From Burkholderiaceae bacterium (GTDB taxonomy: Bacteria; Pseudomonadota; Gammaproteobacteria; Burkholderiales; Burkholderiaceae_B): a stretch of 64,000 bases of DNA. Positions within the stretch are counted from its first letter, which is position 1, and every line of letters begins with the position of its first letter. Below are positions 1-10,330 of the stretch, one piece after another. The notes under the pieces were generated by a model. The model was not told where the DNA came from and searched no databases. It saw only the letters and a program-made list of their open reading frames with translations. The translations under genes were made by a program, and so were the position numbers. The stretch is from the NCBI GenBank assembly GCA_023653055.1, contig JAMNXR010000006.1, positions 62,001 through 126,000 of the forward strand, in the 5' to 3' direction.

Positions 1-182
1 GTCACAACGTTTTGGAAAGGCGGAGGGAGCTTGAAATAAAGCCCTGGCTCAGAGACGATTTTCTTGACTTCACCCAGCGCAAAAACCAGCGCATAGTCAC
101 GCTCGCGCACGATAAACACGGAGGATGAAAGCACCACCGCGCCAATGAACAAGGCGATCAACAGGGGAAATAATCTTTTCAT
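1..182 (-). CDS. hflC: HflC, modulator of FtsH protease (N-terminal part only)
   Basis: The frame runs leftward off the window edge, so only about the first 60 residues are present. They begin MKRLFPLLIALFIG, a membrane anchor, followed by the start of a SPFH/prohibitin domain (VRERDYALVFALGEV), which is typical of HflC. HflC and HflK form a large cage around the FtsH protease on the periplasmic side of the inner membrane and temper its proteolysis. The gene starts 16 bases after the hflK stop with a GAGGA ribosome site upstream, so it is in one operon with hflK. The C-terminal part lies outside the window. Confidence 0.93.
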   Translation of the reverse strand, partial: MKRLFPLLIALFIGAVVLSSSVFIVRERDYALVFALGEVKKIVSEPGLYFKLPPPFQNVV

Positions 183-198
183 GATTGTGTCCTCTGTA

Positions 199-1476
199 TT
201 AACGGCTGCCGCGATCGCGCGACAGTGTGTTGTTGGGAGCCGGAGTCGGCCGCGTGACAGGCGCAGGCTGCGTCATGGGTGCAGGCGCATTAGTCTGAAC
301 CGGCGTGTTTGCCAATGGATTGGGGCGCATCGCTCCCTGGGCTGCCTGCTGTGTAATCTTGTCTAAAGGCAGGTACAACATATTGTTGGAGCCTGTCGTA
401 TCCACCAGAATCTTGCTCGCATTTGCAAACATCTGCTGCATCGTCTCTAGATACATACGCTCTCTGATCACCTCAGGCGCTTTACGGTACTCGGTCAACA
501 CGCTCGTGAAACGAGCCGTATCTCCCACTGCCGCTCCCACCACGCGCGCACGGTAGCCCTCAGCTTGCTCAAGCATCCGCGAAGACTGACCATCTGCTAA
601 AGGCACAATTTGGTTGCGATAGGCCTGACCTTCGTTAATTTGACGCTCAAGATCTTGACCAGCCTTGACTGCGTCGTCAAAGGCAGCCTGGACAGGCTCT
701 GGAGGCTGAACGTTTTGAATCGCAACGCTGCTCAACTGAATACCCGTCTGATACCGATCGAGAATCTGTTGCATTTGTTTTTGCACCTCGGATGCCACCG
801 CAGTCCGACCCTCATACAACACAAAGTCCATCGAGCGGGTACCCACGACTTCTCTCATCGCAGATTGTGAAACCTGACGAACAGATTCGTCGGGATCCTT
901 GGTCTTAAACAGATAATCTGGTGCACCATCTGCACGCAGTCTGTACTGAACCACAAACTGAACATCGACAATATTTTCATCATCGGTCAACATCAGCGAC
1001 TCGGTCAACACACGATTGCGCGCGTTGCCACGAAAACCTACCTCAAAGGTACGGAGCTGAGACAAATTGACCATTTCATGCGACTGAATCGGAGTAGGAA
1101 TTCTCCATTGAAAACCAGCCTGCGCCGTGCTCTTGTACTTACCGAACTGGGTAATGACCGCCACTTGACCTTCTTGGACAATAAAAAAACCGCTCGCCAG
1201 CCACAAGGCGACCGCCGCAACGACAATGACGCCAAAGCCAATTTTGGATTGGCGAGGACTGAGTCCACCATTACCCGCAGGTCCGCCGTTATTTCCACCG
1301 CTGCGCTTGCCACCGAACAAGCCAGAGAGGCGGCTCGTGACATCACGCCATACCTGATCTAAATCAGGAGGACCGTTTCCTTGGGGAGGACGACGTGGGG
1401 GTTCATTTCCGCCACCACCCTGACCACGACCCCAACCGGGATCATTCAGGTTGAATATTTTCGTAAGAAATCGCAT
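199..1476 (-). CDS. hflK: HflK, modulator of FtsH protease
   Basis: A protein of 425 residues and partner of HflC in the FtsH-regulating membrane complex. The start MRFLTKIFNLNDPGWG was chosen because NDPGWG close to the N-terminus is the family hallmark; the frame stays open 24 codons further upstream. A Gly/Pro-rich cytoplasmic segment (about 15-75) precedes one membrane helix (about 79-99) and an SPFH domain (about 100-320). The C-terminus is a low-complexity Pro/Thr/Asn tail. The start lies inside the end of hflX (35-base overlap in another frame), which suggests translational coupling. Operon: hfq-hflX-hflK-hflC. Confidence 0.96.
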   Translation of the reverse strand: MRFLTKIFNLNDPGWGRGQGGGGNEPPRRPPQGNGPPDLDQVWRDVTSRLSGLFGGKRSGGNNGGPAGNGGLSPRQSKIGFGVIVVAAVALWLASGFFIVQEGQVAVITQFGKYKSTAQAGFQWRIPTPIQSHEMVNLSQLRTFEVGFRGNARNRVLTESLMLTDDENIVDVQFVVQYRLRADGAPDYLFKTKDPDESVRQVSQSAMREVVGTRSMDFVLYEGRTAVASEVQKQMQQILDRYQTGIQLSSVAIQNVQPPEPVQAAFDDAVKAGQDLERQINEGQAYRNQIVPLADGQSSRMLEQAEGYRARVVGAAVGDTARFTSVLTEYRKAPEVIRERMYLETMQQMFANASKILVDTTGSNNMLYLPLDKITQQAAQGAMRPNPLANTPVQTNAPAPMTQPAPVTRPTPAPNNTLSRDRGSR

Positions 1477-2548
1477 TGTTTTCCGAGGTAGAAGCAAACT
1501 GAGTGATCGCATCTCGCAAACCGCTGAGACCCGAGCGCTTTTGAGCACTTAAAAAAACTCGACAAATCGTACCATGTTCGTCTCGTTCGACACGTGATTC
1601 CAGTCCAGCTAGGTCGGTTTTGTTGTAGACCAAAATACAAGGAATATCTGCGGCACCAATATCGACTAAAACCTTATTGACCTCGGCAATCTGCTCGTCG
1701 CGCTGAGGACTCGCAGCATCCACAACATGAAGCAGTAAATCTGCCTGCGTAGCTTCTTCGAGCGTTGCGCGGAAAGCCGCAATCAGTGTATGCGGCAAAT
1801 CACGAATAAATCCCACAGTATCAGAAAGAGTTATTTGGCCTGCCCCCTCAATCCAAAGTCGCCGTGTCGTCGTGTCCAGCGTGGCAAACAACTGGTCTGC
1901 CGCATAGGAGTCGGCTCGCGTCATTGCATTGAAAAGCGTTGATTTACCCGCGTTGGTATAGCCCACGAGGGAAACGGATAATATCGATCCCCTGACACGC
2001 GAACGACGTTGTGTGGTGCGTTGTCGCTGCGCACGCTCCAGTCTTTCTTTGAGCAGTTTGACTTTGGAACCAATCATGCGACGATCCATCTCAAGCTGAG
2101 ACTCGCCTGGACCTCGCATACCGATACCACCCCGCTGGCGCTCTAAGTGCGACCACAACCGAGTCAGCCTCGTTGCAAGATGTTGAAGTTGTGCAAGCTC
2201 AACTTGCAACTTCCCCTCGTGACTCTTTGCGCGTAAAGCAAAAATATCCAAAATAAGTGCAACCCGGTCGACCACTCTCAGATCGAATTGCCGCTCAAGG
2301 TTACGTTGTTGCGCTGGGGACAAAGGTTGATCAAATAGAATGACTTCTGCCTCGCACGCTTGTGCGAGTAGGACACCCTCTTGGACCTTTCCTGAACCAA
2401 TAAAATAAGCAGCATCGGGACGCTGACGCTTCGCAGTCAGCGTTGCCACTAGCTCGGCACCTGCGCCTTTGGCCAGTAATGCAAACTCTTCGGCATGCGC
2501 AGCGTGGTCAGGAGAACCAAGATCTACGCTGATAATTAACGCACGCAT
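1442..2548 (-). CDS. hflX: HflX, ribosome-associated GTPase
   Basis: A 368-residue GTPase of the Obg-HflX group; in other bacteria HflX splits stalled or heat-damaged 70S ribosomes. The N-terminal HflX domain (about 1-180) includes the Gly-rich linker GGIGMRGPGE at about 140-149 and a basic coiled helix. The G domain follows, with P-loop GYTNAGKS (196-203), G3 DTVGF (243-247) and G4 NKTD (309-312). The length is shorter than the E. coli protein, mostly in the C-terminal tail. It starts 18 bases after hfq and overlaps hflK, as is usual in proteobacteria. Confidence 0.96.
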   Translation of the reverse strand: MRALIISVDLGSPDHAAHAEEFALLAKGAGAELVATLTAKRQRPDAAYFIGSGKVQEGVLLAQACEAEVILFDQPLSPAQQRNLERQFDLRVVDRVALILDIFALRAKSHEGKLQVELAQLQHLATRLTRLWSHLERQRGGIGMRGPGESQLEMDRRMIGSKVKLLKERLERAQRQRTTQRRSRVRGSILSVSLVGYTNAGKSTLFNAMTRADSYAADQLFATLDTTTRRLWIEGAGQITLSDTVGFIRDLPHTLIAAFRATLEEATQADLLLHVVDAASPQRDEQIAEVNKVLVDIGAADIPCILVYNKTDLAGLESRVERDEHGTICRVFLSAQKRSGLSGLRDAITQFASTSENNAISYENIQPE

Positions 2549-2566
2549 GCGTCAGTCTCAGCTTGC

Positions 2567-2827
2567 TTATTCAGCCTCTGACTCCGCTGATCCATCAGTG
2601 GAGGCATCAACCGGTAGACTCACAGCACGTGCTGGAACCACTGTAGAAATGGCATGTTTGTAAACCATTTGAGTCACCGTGTTGCGTAACAACACGACGT
2701 ACTGGTCGAAAGACTCGACCTGACCCTGTAACTTGATCCCGTTCACCAAATAAATTGAGACAGGAATATGCTCTTTACGAAGTGCATTCAAGAAGGGATC
2801 TTGCAAAGTTTGCCCTTTATTGCTCAT
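2567..2827 (-). CDS. hfq: Hfq, RNA chaperone
   Basis: An 86-residue Sm-like protein that forms a hexameric ring and pairs small RNAs with mRNAs. The Sm1 region ([19 protein letters not shown]) and Sm2 motif ([10 protein letters not shown]) are intact, as is the N-terminal QDPFLN distal/lateral surface. The C-terminal tail is short and acidic. The 145-base gap upstream, behind hisC, probably carries its own promoter, since this is the first sizeable gap in the run; I could not assign clear -35/-10 boxes there. hflX follows 18 bases downstream. Confidence 0.98.
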   Translation of the reverse strand: MSNKGQTLQDPFLNALRKEHIPVSIYLVNGIKLQGQVESFDQYVVLLRNTVTQMVYKHAISTVVPARAVSLPVDASTDGSAESEAE

Positions 2828-2972
2828 TGGCAGGCTCCATATATTGTTGTAGGCGAGTCCGCATCGTGAAAGATTTGCTGCGATGCGACGCCAATGATTA
2901 CACTGTACAGGGTTTTCCCTTGCGATGCTAGCAAATGAAACTTTTAGTTACCAAATGATCTATAACTTTTGG

Positions 2973-4046
2973 TCAACGCAAAATTGATTTGCATGCATCC
3001 AGCAGTTTTAAACATTCATCATCGGTGCCAACTGTGATGCGCAGATACTGGTCAATGCGTTCTTTCTTGAAGTGACGCACGAGAATATTTTTTTCACGCA
3101 GCGCAGCGGCAAGTTCAGCACCATCCCGCGCAGGATGTTTGGCAAAAATAAAGTTGGCTGATGAGGGCAACACTTGAAACCCAAGCTGCTCCAAACCGTT
3201 TGTCATCACTCCGCGCGTCCGCACCACCGCATCGCGGGTTTTTTCAAAATAAGGCTGATCCTCAATGGCCGCTGTCGCACCAACAAGCGCCAGCCGATCC
3301 AGAGGATACGAATTGAAACTATTTTTAACGCGATCAAGACCCTGAATGAGGTCGGCATGGCCCATGGCATAACCAACACGCAAACCTGCCAATGAACGCG
3401 ACTTAGACAGCGTATGGACCACGAGTAAATTAGGGTATTTTTCAATCAAACGCACCGCACTTTGTGCACCAAAATCTACGTAGGCCTCATCCACCACCAC
3501 CACGACATCTTGGTTGGCCGCGATGATCTTTTCTACGGTATCCAGAGCGTGTGCAAGGCCTGTGGGCGCATTGGGATTTGGGAAAATAATCCCGCCTACC
3601 CGGCGTTGACCTTCAAGGTGAAGATAATCCTCAACACGTATCTTGAGGTCATCATCTAAAGGCACCGCCTTGAACTTGATTTCGTACAAGCCACAGTAGA
3701 CCGGATAAAAACTGTAAGTAATATCCGGAAATAAAACAGGCGCTTCATGCTTGAGCAGCGCGTGAAACACATGCGCGAGCACTTCATCGGAGCCATTTCC
3801 AACAAACACTTGTTCGGGGGATAGCTGAAACCGCTTTCCGATCGCTTGGCGAAGCTCAAGCGCAGTCGGGTCTGGATACAACCGCAAACTGTCGTTGGTG
3901 TGCGCCTGAATCGCCTCAATGACTTTTGGCGAAGGACCATAAGGATGCTCGTTGGTGTTGAGCTTGATCAGGTTTTGAATACGCGGCTGCTCGCCCGGGA
4001 CATAGGGATCAAGTTTGGCCACCAAACTATTCCAGTAACGACTCAT
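2973..4046 (-). CDS. hisC: Histidinol-phosphate aminotransferase
   Basis: A 357-residue, PLP-dependent fold type I aminotransferase that converts imidazole acetol phosphate to histidinol phosphate in histidine synthesis. Visible motifs are the N-terminal [12 protein letters not shown], the NPNAPTG substrate loop, the DEAYVDF segment that contacts PLP, and the Schiff-base lysine in [15 protein letters not shown]. It lies between der (6 bases upstream) and hfq rather than in a his operon. Many genomes carry two HisC paralogues, and one can act on aromatic or other keto acids, so the exact substrate is not proved by sequence. Confidence 0.92.
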   Translation of the reverse strand: MSRYWNSLVAKLDPYVPGEQPRIQNLIKLNTNEHPYGPSPKVIEAIQAHTNDSLRLYPDPTALELRQAIGKRFQLSPEQVFVGNGSDEVLAHVFHALLKHEAPVLFPDITYSFYPVYCGLYEIKFKAVPLDDDLKIRVEDYLHLEGQRRVGGIIFPNPNAPTGLAHALDTVEKIIAANQDVVVVVDEAYVDFGAQSAVRLIEKYPNLLVVHTLSKSRSLAGLRVGYAMGHADLIQGLDRVKNSFNSYPLDRLALVGATAAIEDQPYFEKTRDAVVRTRGVMTNGLEQLGFQVLPSSANFIFAKHPARDGAELAAALREKNILVRHFKKERIDQYLRITVGTDDECLKLLDACKSILR

Positions 4047-4052
4047 GACAGC

Positions 4053-5453
4053 TCAATTATCGGCGTAAGGGTTGAAAGACGACTTAAATTCAATGCGCAA
4101 AGGCGTACCGGCCAACTCAAACGCCTCGCGAAATCTGTTTTCCAGATATCGGCGATAAGGATCTGCAATGGCATCCAACGCATTTCCATGCACGATAATC
4201 AGAGGAGGATTTTGCCCACCTTGGTGAGCGTAGCGCATTTTGGGTCTAAAAATACCCTTGCGTGGTGGGGGTTGTTGCTCCACAGCCGCCTGTAGCTCAC
4301 GCGTCAAACGTGGTGTCGACAATTTAGCAAAGGCAGCAGCATGGGCCGCATTCACCGAGCGCAAAACAGTATTAATTCCCTGCCCACGTAACGCGGAAAT
4401 TGTATGCACCCGCGCAAAAGAGAGAAAACGTAATTTTCGGTCAAATTCGCGCTGAATTCTTTCGCGCTGCTCACTATCCAAGCCATCCCATTTGTTGATC
4501 GCCACAACGAGTGCGCGACCTGTTTCAAGGATAAAGCCCGCGATGTGTGCATCCTGCTCAGACACCTCGTGCTGAGCATCAATCATCAACAAAACGACAT
4601 TGCTCGCCTCAATCGCCTGCAACGTCTTGATCACAGAAAACTTTTCAATCGCCTCAAAGACTTTGCCGCGCTTACGCAAGCCAGCGGTATCAATAAGCGT
4701 GTATTGCTTACCACCGCGATCAAACTCGATTTCGATCGCATCACGTGTCGTGCCAGGCATGTCAAACGCAATCACGCGCTCCTCGCCTAACAGTGTATTG
4801 ATGAGTGTGGATTTACCAACGTTTGGACGTCCAACAATCGCGAGCTTGATACGATGTTTGAGCTCTGGCGTAGCAGCCTCGCCCTCAACCTTAAGTGCCT
4901 CCTCTGAAGGCTCCGCATCATCCGCATCAAACTCAGGCGCTTCTACAGCAGGTTCACCCAAACCCTCTAAGGCATGCTCAATGAGATCGGCAATCCCGTC
5001 ACCGTGTGCAGCTGAAATCGCGACTGGCAAACCCAAACCTAGCTCGTGAAACTCTGCAACAGCGCTCCCGTGAGGCATTCCCTCGGCTTTATTGACACAC
5101 AAAACAACACGCTGGCCAAGCTTGCGCAGCAGTCGAGAGATATCGTGATCGTGCGCGTTTAAACCCGCGCGCGCATCCACCATGAAAATCACCACATCTG
5201 CTTCTGCGATGGCCTGTTTAGTCTGGCGGGCCATCTGGTGCAAAATACCTGTTTTGGCTACAGGTTCGAAACCACCCGTATCCACGACGATAAATGGGGT
5301 CTCACCCACACGCCCCTCGCCGTAGTGCCGATCCCGTGTCAAGCCGGAAAAGTCCGCAACTAAGGCTGACCGCGAACGTGTCAGGCGATTAAAAAGCGTG
5401 GACTTGCCCACATTAGGGCGTCCCACTAGGACAACAACAGGTTTAACAGACAC
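4053..5453 (-). CDS. der: Der (EngA), tandem-GTPase ribosome assembly factor
   Basis: A 466-residue GTPase with two G domains in tandem, each opening with GRPNVGKST (near residues 11 and 207), and a C-terminal KH-like domain (from about 380). It acts in maturation of the 50S subunit. The linker between the G domains is acidic ([16 protein letters not shown]). The start codon is GTG at 5453; the reading [19 protein letters not shown] fits the family, though no strong Shine-Dalgarno site precedes it. It follows bamB by 3 bases, the same order as in many proteobacteria (yfgM-bamB-der). Confidence 0.97.
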   Translation of the reverse strand: MSVKPVVVLVGRPNVGKSTLFNRLTRSRSALVADFSGLTRDRHYGEGRVGETPFIVVDTGGFEPVAKTGILHQMARQTKQAIAEADVVIFMVDARAGLNAHDHDISRLLRKLGQRVVLCVNKAEGMPHGSAVAEFHELGLGLPVAISAAHGDGIADLIEHALEGLGEPAVEAPEFDADDAEPSEEALKVEGEAATPELKHRIKLAIVGRPNVGKSTLINTLLGEERVIAFDMPGTTRDAIEIEFDRGGKQYTLIDTAGLRKRGKVFEAIEKFSVIKTLQAIEASNVVLLMIDAQHEVSEQDAHIAGFILETGRALVVAINKWDGLDSEQRERIQREFDRKLRFLSFARVHTISALRGQGINTVLRSVNAAHAAAFAKLSTPRLTRELQAAVEQQPPPRKGIFRPKMRYAHQGGQNPPLIIVHGNALDAIADPYRRYLENRFREAFELAGTPLRIEFKSSFNPYADN

Positions 5454-5456
5454 GAA

Positions 5457-6614
5457 TTATTTCAACGCCAACATAACTAGGGCACCATCACCCGTTTGAA
5501 CAAGCACGCCCTGAGGCGTGGCCAAGAGCGGCGAACGAATAGCGCCCCCGCCTACAGACACTCGAGCAAGGAAATGCCCGTCATTTTTAGCCATGAAGTG
5601 AACAAAACCCTCAAAGTCACCGACCGCAACAGCTGCAGCCAAAGCTGCCGGACTCGTGAGCTTTCGATTTTTTAAGGCATCTTGTGACCACACCACGGCA
5701 CCATTTTGAATATTTAAGGCCGTCACAATATCAGTCTGATTAGGCGCATAAACATGAAGGTTATCCAATGCTAAGCCTACCAAGGAAGAAAAATCCTTCG
5801 CCCACGCGGGACGACCGCCCGCTGCAATATCAAAACAAACGATTCGGCCTTGGTATGAAACGGCACACATCAATTGACCTAAAACGACAGGGGCACCTAC
5901 TACATCAATCACGCGTTCAAGATCGGTCGAGCCCTTGGGTATGGCAACAGTCCCCTCCCATTGCACATCACCGGAAACAGCGTTTATCCCCAGTAACTTT
6001 CCACCTGGAATGGCACTAATCACCAGTCCTTCCATCATGACCATGCGTGCCGCAGCCCGCAACGCGAGCGCAGGGCCAGGCCTTTGCACATTCCAAATGC
6101 GGTCGCCCGTTTCAGCATTAAAAGCCTGTACGCGATAGTCGCCGCTTCGCACAACAACCACTCCGTAACCCACAACAGGTGGCACAGATACATCACTTGT
6201 CGCTTGTGTGCGCCACTTAACCTGGCCAGCCTCATCCAGAGCGATAACGGTCCCCTCGCGCGTCACAACAGCAGTCACCTTGCCATCGCTCCCCACGCCT
6301 GCTGAAAGCTTTTTATCTACCATCGCTCTCCAAACGATACCGCCTGACTGGAGATCAACTTTAATCACTGCGCCATCAGGTGTTGCTGCATACGCAGCGC
6401 CGTCGACAATAGCGGGGGCAAAACCAATTCCTGAGCCGCTACCGATCTGCGTCTTCCACGCTGACTGCGGCGCCGCTTCGGGTAAAAACGATGCCAACGG
6501 TGCAGGCTTGTAACGGTCATCCTTGCTACCAAATAGACTGCAACCTGCAAGCGTCGCCGACGCAATCAGACACACTGCGATTCGGCTCAGACTTTTTGCA
6601 AAAGATACACGCAT
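5457..6614 (-). CDS. bamB: BamB, outer-membrane assembly lipoprotein
   Basis: A 385-residue lipoprotein of the BAM complex, which inserts beta-barrel proteins into the outer membrane. A signal peptide ends in lipobox LAGC (lipidated Cys25). The rest is a PQQ-type beta-propeller with repeated strands such as GGIVWRAMV, GQVKWRTQ, GDRIWNVQ, GDVQWEG and GAVVWSQD. A strong AGGAGG site precedes the ATG, inside the end of the yfgM-like gene (2-base gap). Neighbours yfgM and der are typical. Confidence 0.95.
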   Translation of the reverse strand: MRVSFAKSLSRIAVCLIASATLAGCSLFGSKDDRYKPAPLASFLPEAAPQSAWKTQIGSGSGIGFAPAIVDGAAYAATPDGAVIKVDLQSGGIVWRAMVDKKLSAGVGSDGKVTAVVTREGTVIALDEAGQVKWRTQATSDVSVPPVVGYGVVVVRSGDYRVQAFNAETGDRIWNVQRPGPALALRAAARMVMMEGLVISAIPGGKLLGINAVSGDVQWEGTVAIPKGSTDLERVIDVVGAPVVLGQLMCAVSYQGRIVCFDIAAGGRPAWAKDFSSLVGLALDNLHVYAPNQTDIVTALNIQNGAVVWSQDALKNRKLTSPAALAAAVAVGDFEGFVHFMAKNDGHFLARVSVGGGAIRSPLLATPQGVLVQTGDGALVMLALK

Positions 6615-6616
6615 TC

Positions 6617-7249
6617 TCAGCCTCCTAAGGCATCAAGCTTGAGCTTCACAATCGGTGTCAAAGGATTTGTTGCACCGAGCGAATTCATTGCGTCATTCCA
6701 AGCCTTTTTTGCTTCGGCTGGTTTGCCTTGAGCGGCAAGGACATCACCGCGACGGTCCGCAAACAAGCCCTCAAACGATGGGGGAGCATCCTTGAGTTGG
6801 GCAAGTGCAGCTTCGTATTCCTTTTGATCAAGAAACAAGGCCGCCAGACGTAAACGAGAAACAGGCACTAGCGCAGCGTGTTTCGTTTGCGAAAGCCATT
6901 CGAGTTGCGCGCGTGCACCAGATAAGTCTTTACGAGCCGCCAATGCAGAGGCCGCCACTAACGCCCCACGCGCGGCATAATCAGTTGCCGCATATTCGCT
7001 ACGTAAGGTTTTCATGGCGGCATTGATACGGGCAACCGATTCTTCCCCCTGGGAACGACCTGCTTCTTCGAGCGCCTCAAAGTAGCCGCGTGCCTGCGAA
7101 GACTGATGTCCTTCGTACCATTGCCATGCTCTCCAGCTGCCGATCGCAGCTGTCGCAATAATTAAAACAGTCAACACCAAAGTGCCGTACTTGTTCCACC
7201 AGGCTTTAAGCTGGTCTAGTTGTTCCTGTTCGTCGAGATCGTAAGCCAT
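6617..7249 (-). CDS. YfgM-like ancillary SecYEG translocon subunit
   Basis: A 210-residue protein with a short cytoplasmic N-terminus (MAYDLDEQEQLDQLKAWW), one membrane helix (about 22-39) and a periplasmic TPR-like domain of helical repeats. This matches the YfgM / UPF0070 family. In E. coli YfgM associates with the chaperone PpiD at the SecYEG translocon and helps secreted proteins fold. It sits between hisS (2-base gap) and bamB (2-base gap), the usual place for yfgM. Function is by family and context only. Confidence 0.88.
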   Translation of the reverse strand: MAYDLDEQEQLDQLKAWWNKYGTLVLTVLIIATAAIGSWRAWQWYEGHQSSQARGYFEALEEAGRSQGEESVARINAAMKTLRSEYAATDYAARGALVAASALAARKDLSGARAQLEWLSQTKHAALVPVSRLRLAALFLDQKEYEAALAQLKDAPPSFEGLFADRRGDVLAAQGKPAEAKKAWNDAMNSLGATNPLTPIVKLKLDALGG

Positions 7250-7251
7250 GC

Positions 7252-8544
7252 CTAATTAACCTTATCTTTCAAAAACGTCACCAATTGATCTATTGGTACT
7301 TGTTGCTGTGAAAGCGCATCGGAAGACGGCTCACCACGTAACATTTTGACTGAAGCCACGCCAGAGGCGAGCTCATCGTCCCCAAGAATAACCGCAATCT
7401 GTGCACCACTTGTGTCCGCGCGCTTGAACTGCGATTTAAAACTGCCTGAACCGGCATGCACAACGGCAGAGACGCCCACATCCCGCAGTCCCTCCGCCAA
7501 GATCGCCGCGCGGCGTTGGGCAACATCCCCTTGGTGGACAAAATAAACCGTGCATTCAGGTTTGGGGGTCTCTGGCTGGTACTGCCCCCACAAATCCATG
7601 AGTCGTTCCATACCAATCGCAAAACCGACGGCGGGCGCGGGCTTTCCGCCCAGCAACTCAATCAAACCGTCGTAACGACCACCACCACACACCGTCGCCT
7701 GGGCACCCAACTTATCGGTGACCCACTCAAATACGGTGAGATTGTAATAGTCCAGCCCTCTCACCATCCTGGGATTGAGGCGATAACTGACCCCTGCGTC
7801 GTCTAGCCGTTCACACACGCCTGCAAAATGCGCGCGGGAAACATCACCCAAAAAGTCAAAAAGTTTGGGCGCTGCGTCCGCCATGGCCTGCATCGCAGGA
7901 TTTTTGGTGTCCAGGACGCGGAGCGGGTTGGTATACATGCGTCGCAGCCCGTCCTCGTCCAGCACATCCTTGTGCGCTTCGAGATGTGCGATCAAAGCGG
8001 CGCGATGCGCTGCCCGCTCCTCGCCCTGCCCGAGCGAGTTGATCTCAAGATGCACGTCTGTAATACCGAGTGCTTTCCATAGACGCGCCGCCATGATGAT
8101 CAGTTCTGCATCGATGTCTGGACCTGATAAACCGAGCGCTTCAACGTCAATCTGGTGAAACTGGCGGTAACGCCCTCTTTGTGGGCGTTCGTGCCTGAAC
8201 ACTGGGCCTATCGCGTAAACACGCTGCGGACGGTCATACAATAAATTGTGTTCGATTGCGGCACGCACCATGCCGGCGGTGAACTCAGGCCGCATGGTCA
8301 AAGACTCACCATTCAGAGAGTCCGTAAAGCTATACATTTCCTTTTCAACGATATCCGTCACCTCACCAATCCCGCGCGTAAACAATCGCGTGTGCTCAAG
8401 GATGGGGGTGCGCATATTGCGATAACCGTAACCAGCCAACCAGACCCGAACCGCTTCTTCGAGTTGCTCCCAGCGGGCCCCGTTGCCGGGCAATGCATCG
8501 TTCATGCCGCGAATCGCGGTGACCTTGGAAAATGCTTGTGTCAT
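7252..8544 (-). CDS. hisS: Histidyl-tRNA synthetase
   Basis: A 430-residue class II aminoacyl-tRNA synthetase that charges tRNA-His. The N-terminal catalytic core shows motif 2 ([16 protein letters not shown]), the histidine-specific [12 protein letters not shown] segment and the GGGRYDGL loop. The C-terminal anticodon-binding domain lies at about 330-430. Length is normal. It follows ispG by 8 bases, with no room for a separate terminator. Confidence 0.98.
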   Translation of the reverse strand: MTQAFSKVTAIRGMNDALPGNGARWEQLEEAVRVWLAGYGYRNMRTPILEHTRLFTRGIGEVTDIVEKEMYSFTDSLNGESLTMRPEFTAGMVRAAIEHNLLYDRPQRVYAIGPVFRHERPQRGRYRQFHQIDVEALGLSGPDIDAELIIMAARLWKALGITDVHLEINSLGQGEERAAHRAALIAHLEAHKDVLDEDGLRRMYTNPLRVLDTKNPAMQAMADAAPKLFDFLGDVSRAHFAGVCERLDDAGVSYRLNPRMVRGLDYYNLTVFEWVTDKLGAQATVCGGGRYDGLIELLGGKPAPAVGFAIGMERLMDLWGQYQPETPKPECTVYFVHQGDVAQRRAAILAEGLRDVGVSAVVHAGSGSFKSQFKRADTSGAQIAVILGDDELASGVASVKMLRGEPSSDALSQQQVPIDQLVTFLKDKVN

Positions 8545-8552
8545 AAATAAAT

Positions 8553-9839
8553 TTATCTCGCGTGTGCGCCATAACGGCGTGCGACGTAATCCTGAACAAT
8601 CTTTTGAAACTCTTCGGCGATATGATCGCCCTTGATGGTAACGGTTCGCTCGCCATCTACAAAAACAGGTGCAGAGGGCACCTCACCTGTTCCGGGCAAA
8701 CTAATGCCTATATCAGCATGTCGGCTCTCACCTGGGCCGTTTACAACACAACCCATCACCGCAACATTCATTGACTCCACACCAGGATATTGACTTTTCC
8801 AGGTCGGCATTTGCTCTCGCAGATACGTCTGAATCCGGTCCGCGAGCTCCTGAAACACCGTGCTGCTCGTGCGACCACAGCCAGGGCATGCAATCACCAT
8901 GGGGGTAAATGCTCTCAAGCCCATCGTTTGCAAAATCTCTTGCCCAACAATAACTTCGCGGGTGCGATCGCCACCAGGTTCAGGCGTCAGAGAAATACGA
9001 ATCGTGTCACCGATCCCTTCTTGGAGTAAGACACTCAACGCTGCTGTGGAAGCAACAATGCCTTTACTTCCCATACCCGCCTCGGTGAGGCCGAGATGCA
9101 AAGGATAGTCACATCGCGAAGCCAAATCGCGATAAACAGCGATCAAATCCTGTACGTGACTGACTTTGCAGGAAAGAATAATGGCATCGCCAGACAAACC
9201 AAGCTCTTGGGCGCGCTCCGCATTACTAATCGCTGAAACTACTAAGGCATCTCGCATAACGGCTCTACCATCGCGCGGCTCAGCAAGCTTGACGTTATCG
9301 TCCATCATGCGCGCGAGAAGCTCGTGATCCAAACTCCCCCAGTTGACGCCAATCCGGACGGGCTTTTGATGGCGACACGCCACCTCAATCATTTGAGCAA
9401 AGTTATCATCGCGCTTTTTGCCCCCACCCATGTTGCCAGGGTTGATGCGATATTTAGATAAGGCCTGGGCACAATCCGGGAACTGCGTCAGCAATTTGTG
9501 GCCGTTGTAGTGGAAATCACCGGCGAGAGGGACCGAAATACCCATACGATCAAGCTGCTCTCGGATCGCAATCACCTCACGGGCGGCCTCAGGGGTGTTG
9601 ACCGTAATCCGTACGATCTCGGAACCGGCTTGCGCCAACTCTTTGACCTGGATCGCAGTAGCGATCGCATCGGCCGTATCTGTGTTGGTCATGGACTGCA
9701 CCACCACAGGTGCGCCCCCACCAATCAGAACTTTTTGATCACCCCAAACAACTGCGACCTGACGTGTGTGATGACGTGCAAGCGGTCCAATCACTGAATC
9801 ACTCATTGAGGCAACAGGAGAAGTTGGTGTCTGACTCAT
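8553..9839 (-). CDS. ispG: 4-hydroxy-3-methylbut-2-enyl diphosphate synthase (IspG/GcpE)
   Basis: A 428-residue enzyme of the MEP isoprenoid pathway that reductively opens MEcPP to HMBPP using a 4Fe-4S cluster. The N-terminal TIM-barrel carries the early motif [16 protein letters not shown]. The C-terminal cluster domain has the ligand region [10 protein letters not shown] and then GCVVNGPGE. It is longer than the E. coli protein; the extra length lies within the second half, before the CPGC motif. The start overlaps the end of the rodZ-like gene by 4 bases (ATGA). Confidence 0.97.
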   Translation of the reverse strand: MSQTPTSPVASMSDSVIGPLARHHTRQVAVVWGDQKVLIGGGAPVVVQSMTNTDTADAIATAIQVKELAQAGSEIVRITVNTPEAAREVIAIREQLDRMGISVPLAGDFHYNGHKLLTQFPDCAQALSKYRINPGNMGGGKKRDDNFAQMIEVACRHQKPVRIGVNWGSLDHELLARMMDDNVKLAEPRDGRAVMRDALVVSAISNAERAQELGLSGDAIILSCKVSHVQDLIAVYRDLASRCDYPLHLGLTEAGMGSKGIVASTAALSVLLQEGIGDTIRISLTPEPGGDRTREVIVGQEILQTMGLRAFTPMVIACPGCGRTSSTVFQELADRIQTYLREQMPTWKSQYPGVESMNVAVMGCVVNGPGESRHADIGISLPGTGEVPSAPVFVDGERTVTIKGDHIAEEFQKIVQDYVARRYGAHAR

Positions 9840-10330
9840 CTAAACAAGGCCTCGACCCAATCCGGCACCCATGCCGCAGGCACCAACCCTTGCCAGATCG
9901 CAACGCTCAGCGCGGCCAACACCACCAAAAGAATCAACACGAGCCATGCCCAAGGGCCAGAGTGTTGAGCGTTCTCCGCATGATGCGCACCTAAGGTTCG
10001 AATCGAAGTGTGATTGGCAATCCCACCCTCAACACTACCAATACGGGATTGAAGAACGCTCTCAAGAGGTCTGGGATCGATGCCTAACAATTTTGAATAG
10101 CTCCTGACCATGCTGCGAAGGCCCAAGCCTTGAGGCAAACTATCAAAACGCTCAGCCTCTAAGGCCTCGATATGGCGCGTGGAGAATTTGAGTCGCACTG
10201 AGACATCTTCGATTGAAAACCCTTTAGAAACACGCAAGGCACGCAAAGATCCAACCGAGGTAATGAGCTCAGTTGGTGCAGGCGCGGACTCGGTTCGCAA
10301 AGGACTACTCAGATCTAGCTGATTACTCAT
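9836..10330 (-). CDS. RodZ-like helix-turn-helix membrane protein, short form
   Basis: A 164-residue protein. Residues about 24-95 form an Xre-type helix-turn-helix ([26 protein letters not shown] region) of the RodZ N-terminal type; RodZ links the MreB cytoskeleton to the inner membrane. A linker and one membrane helix (about 126-148) follow. Only 16 residues remain after the helix, so the periplasmic domain found in most RodZ proteins is absent. The stop overlaps the ispG start (ATGA), so this end looks native rather than a recent frameshift. Placement between rlmN and ispG is the usual one for rodZ. Confidence 0.8.
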   Translation of the reverse strand: MSNQLDLSSPLRTESAPAPTELITSVGSLRALRVSKGFSIEDVSVRLKFSTRHIEALEAERFDSLPQGLGLRSMVRSYSKLLGIDPRPLESVLQSRIGSVEGGIANHTSIRTLGAHHAENAQHSGPWAWLVLILLVVLAALSVAIWQGLVPAAWVPDWVEALFR

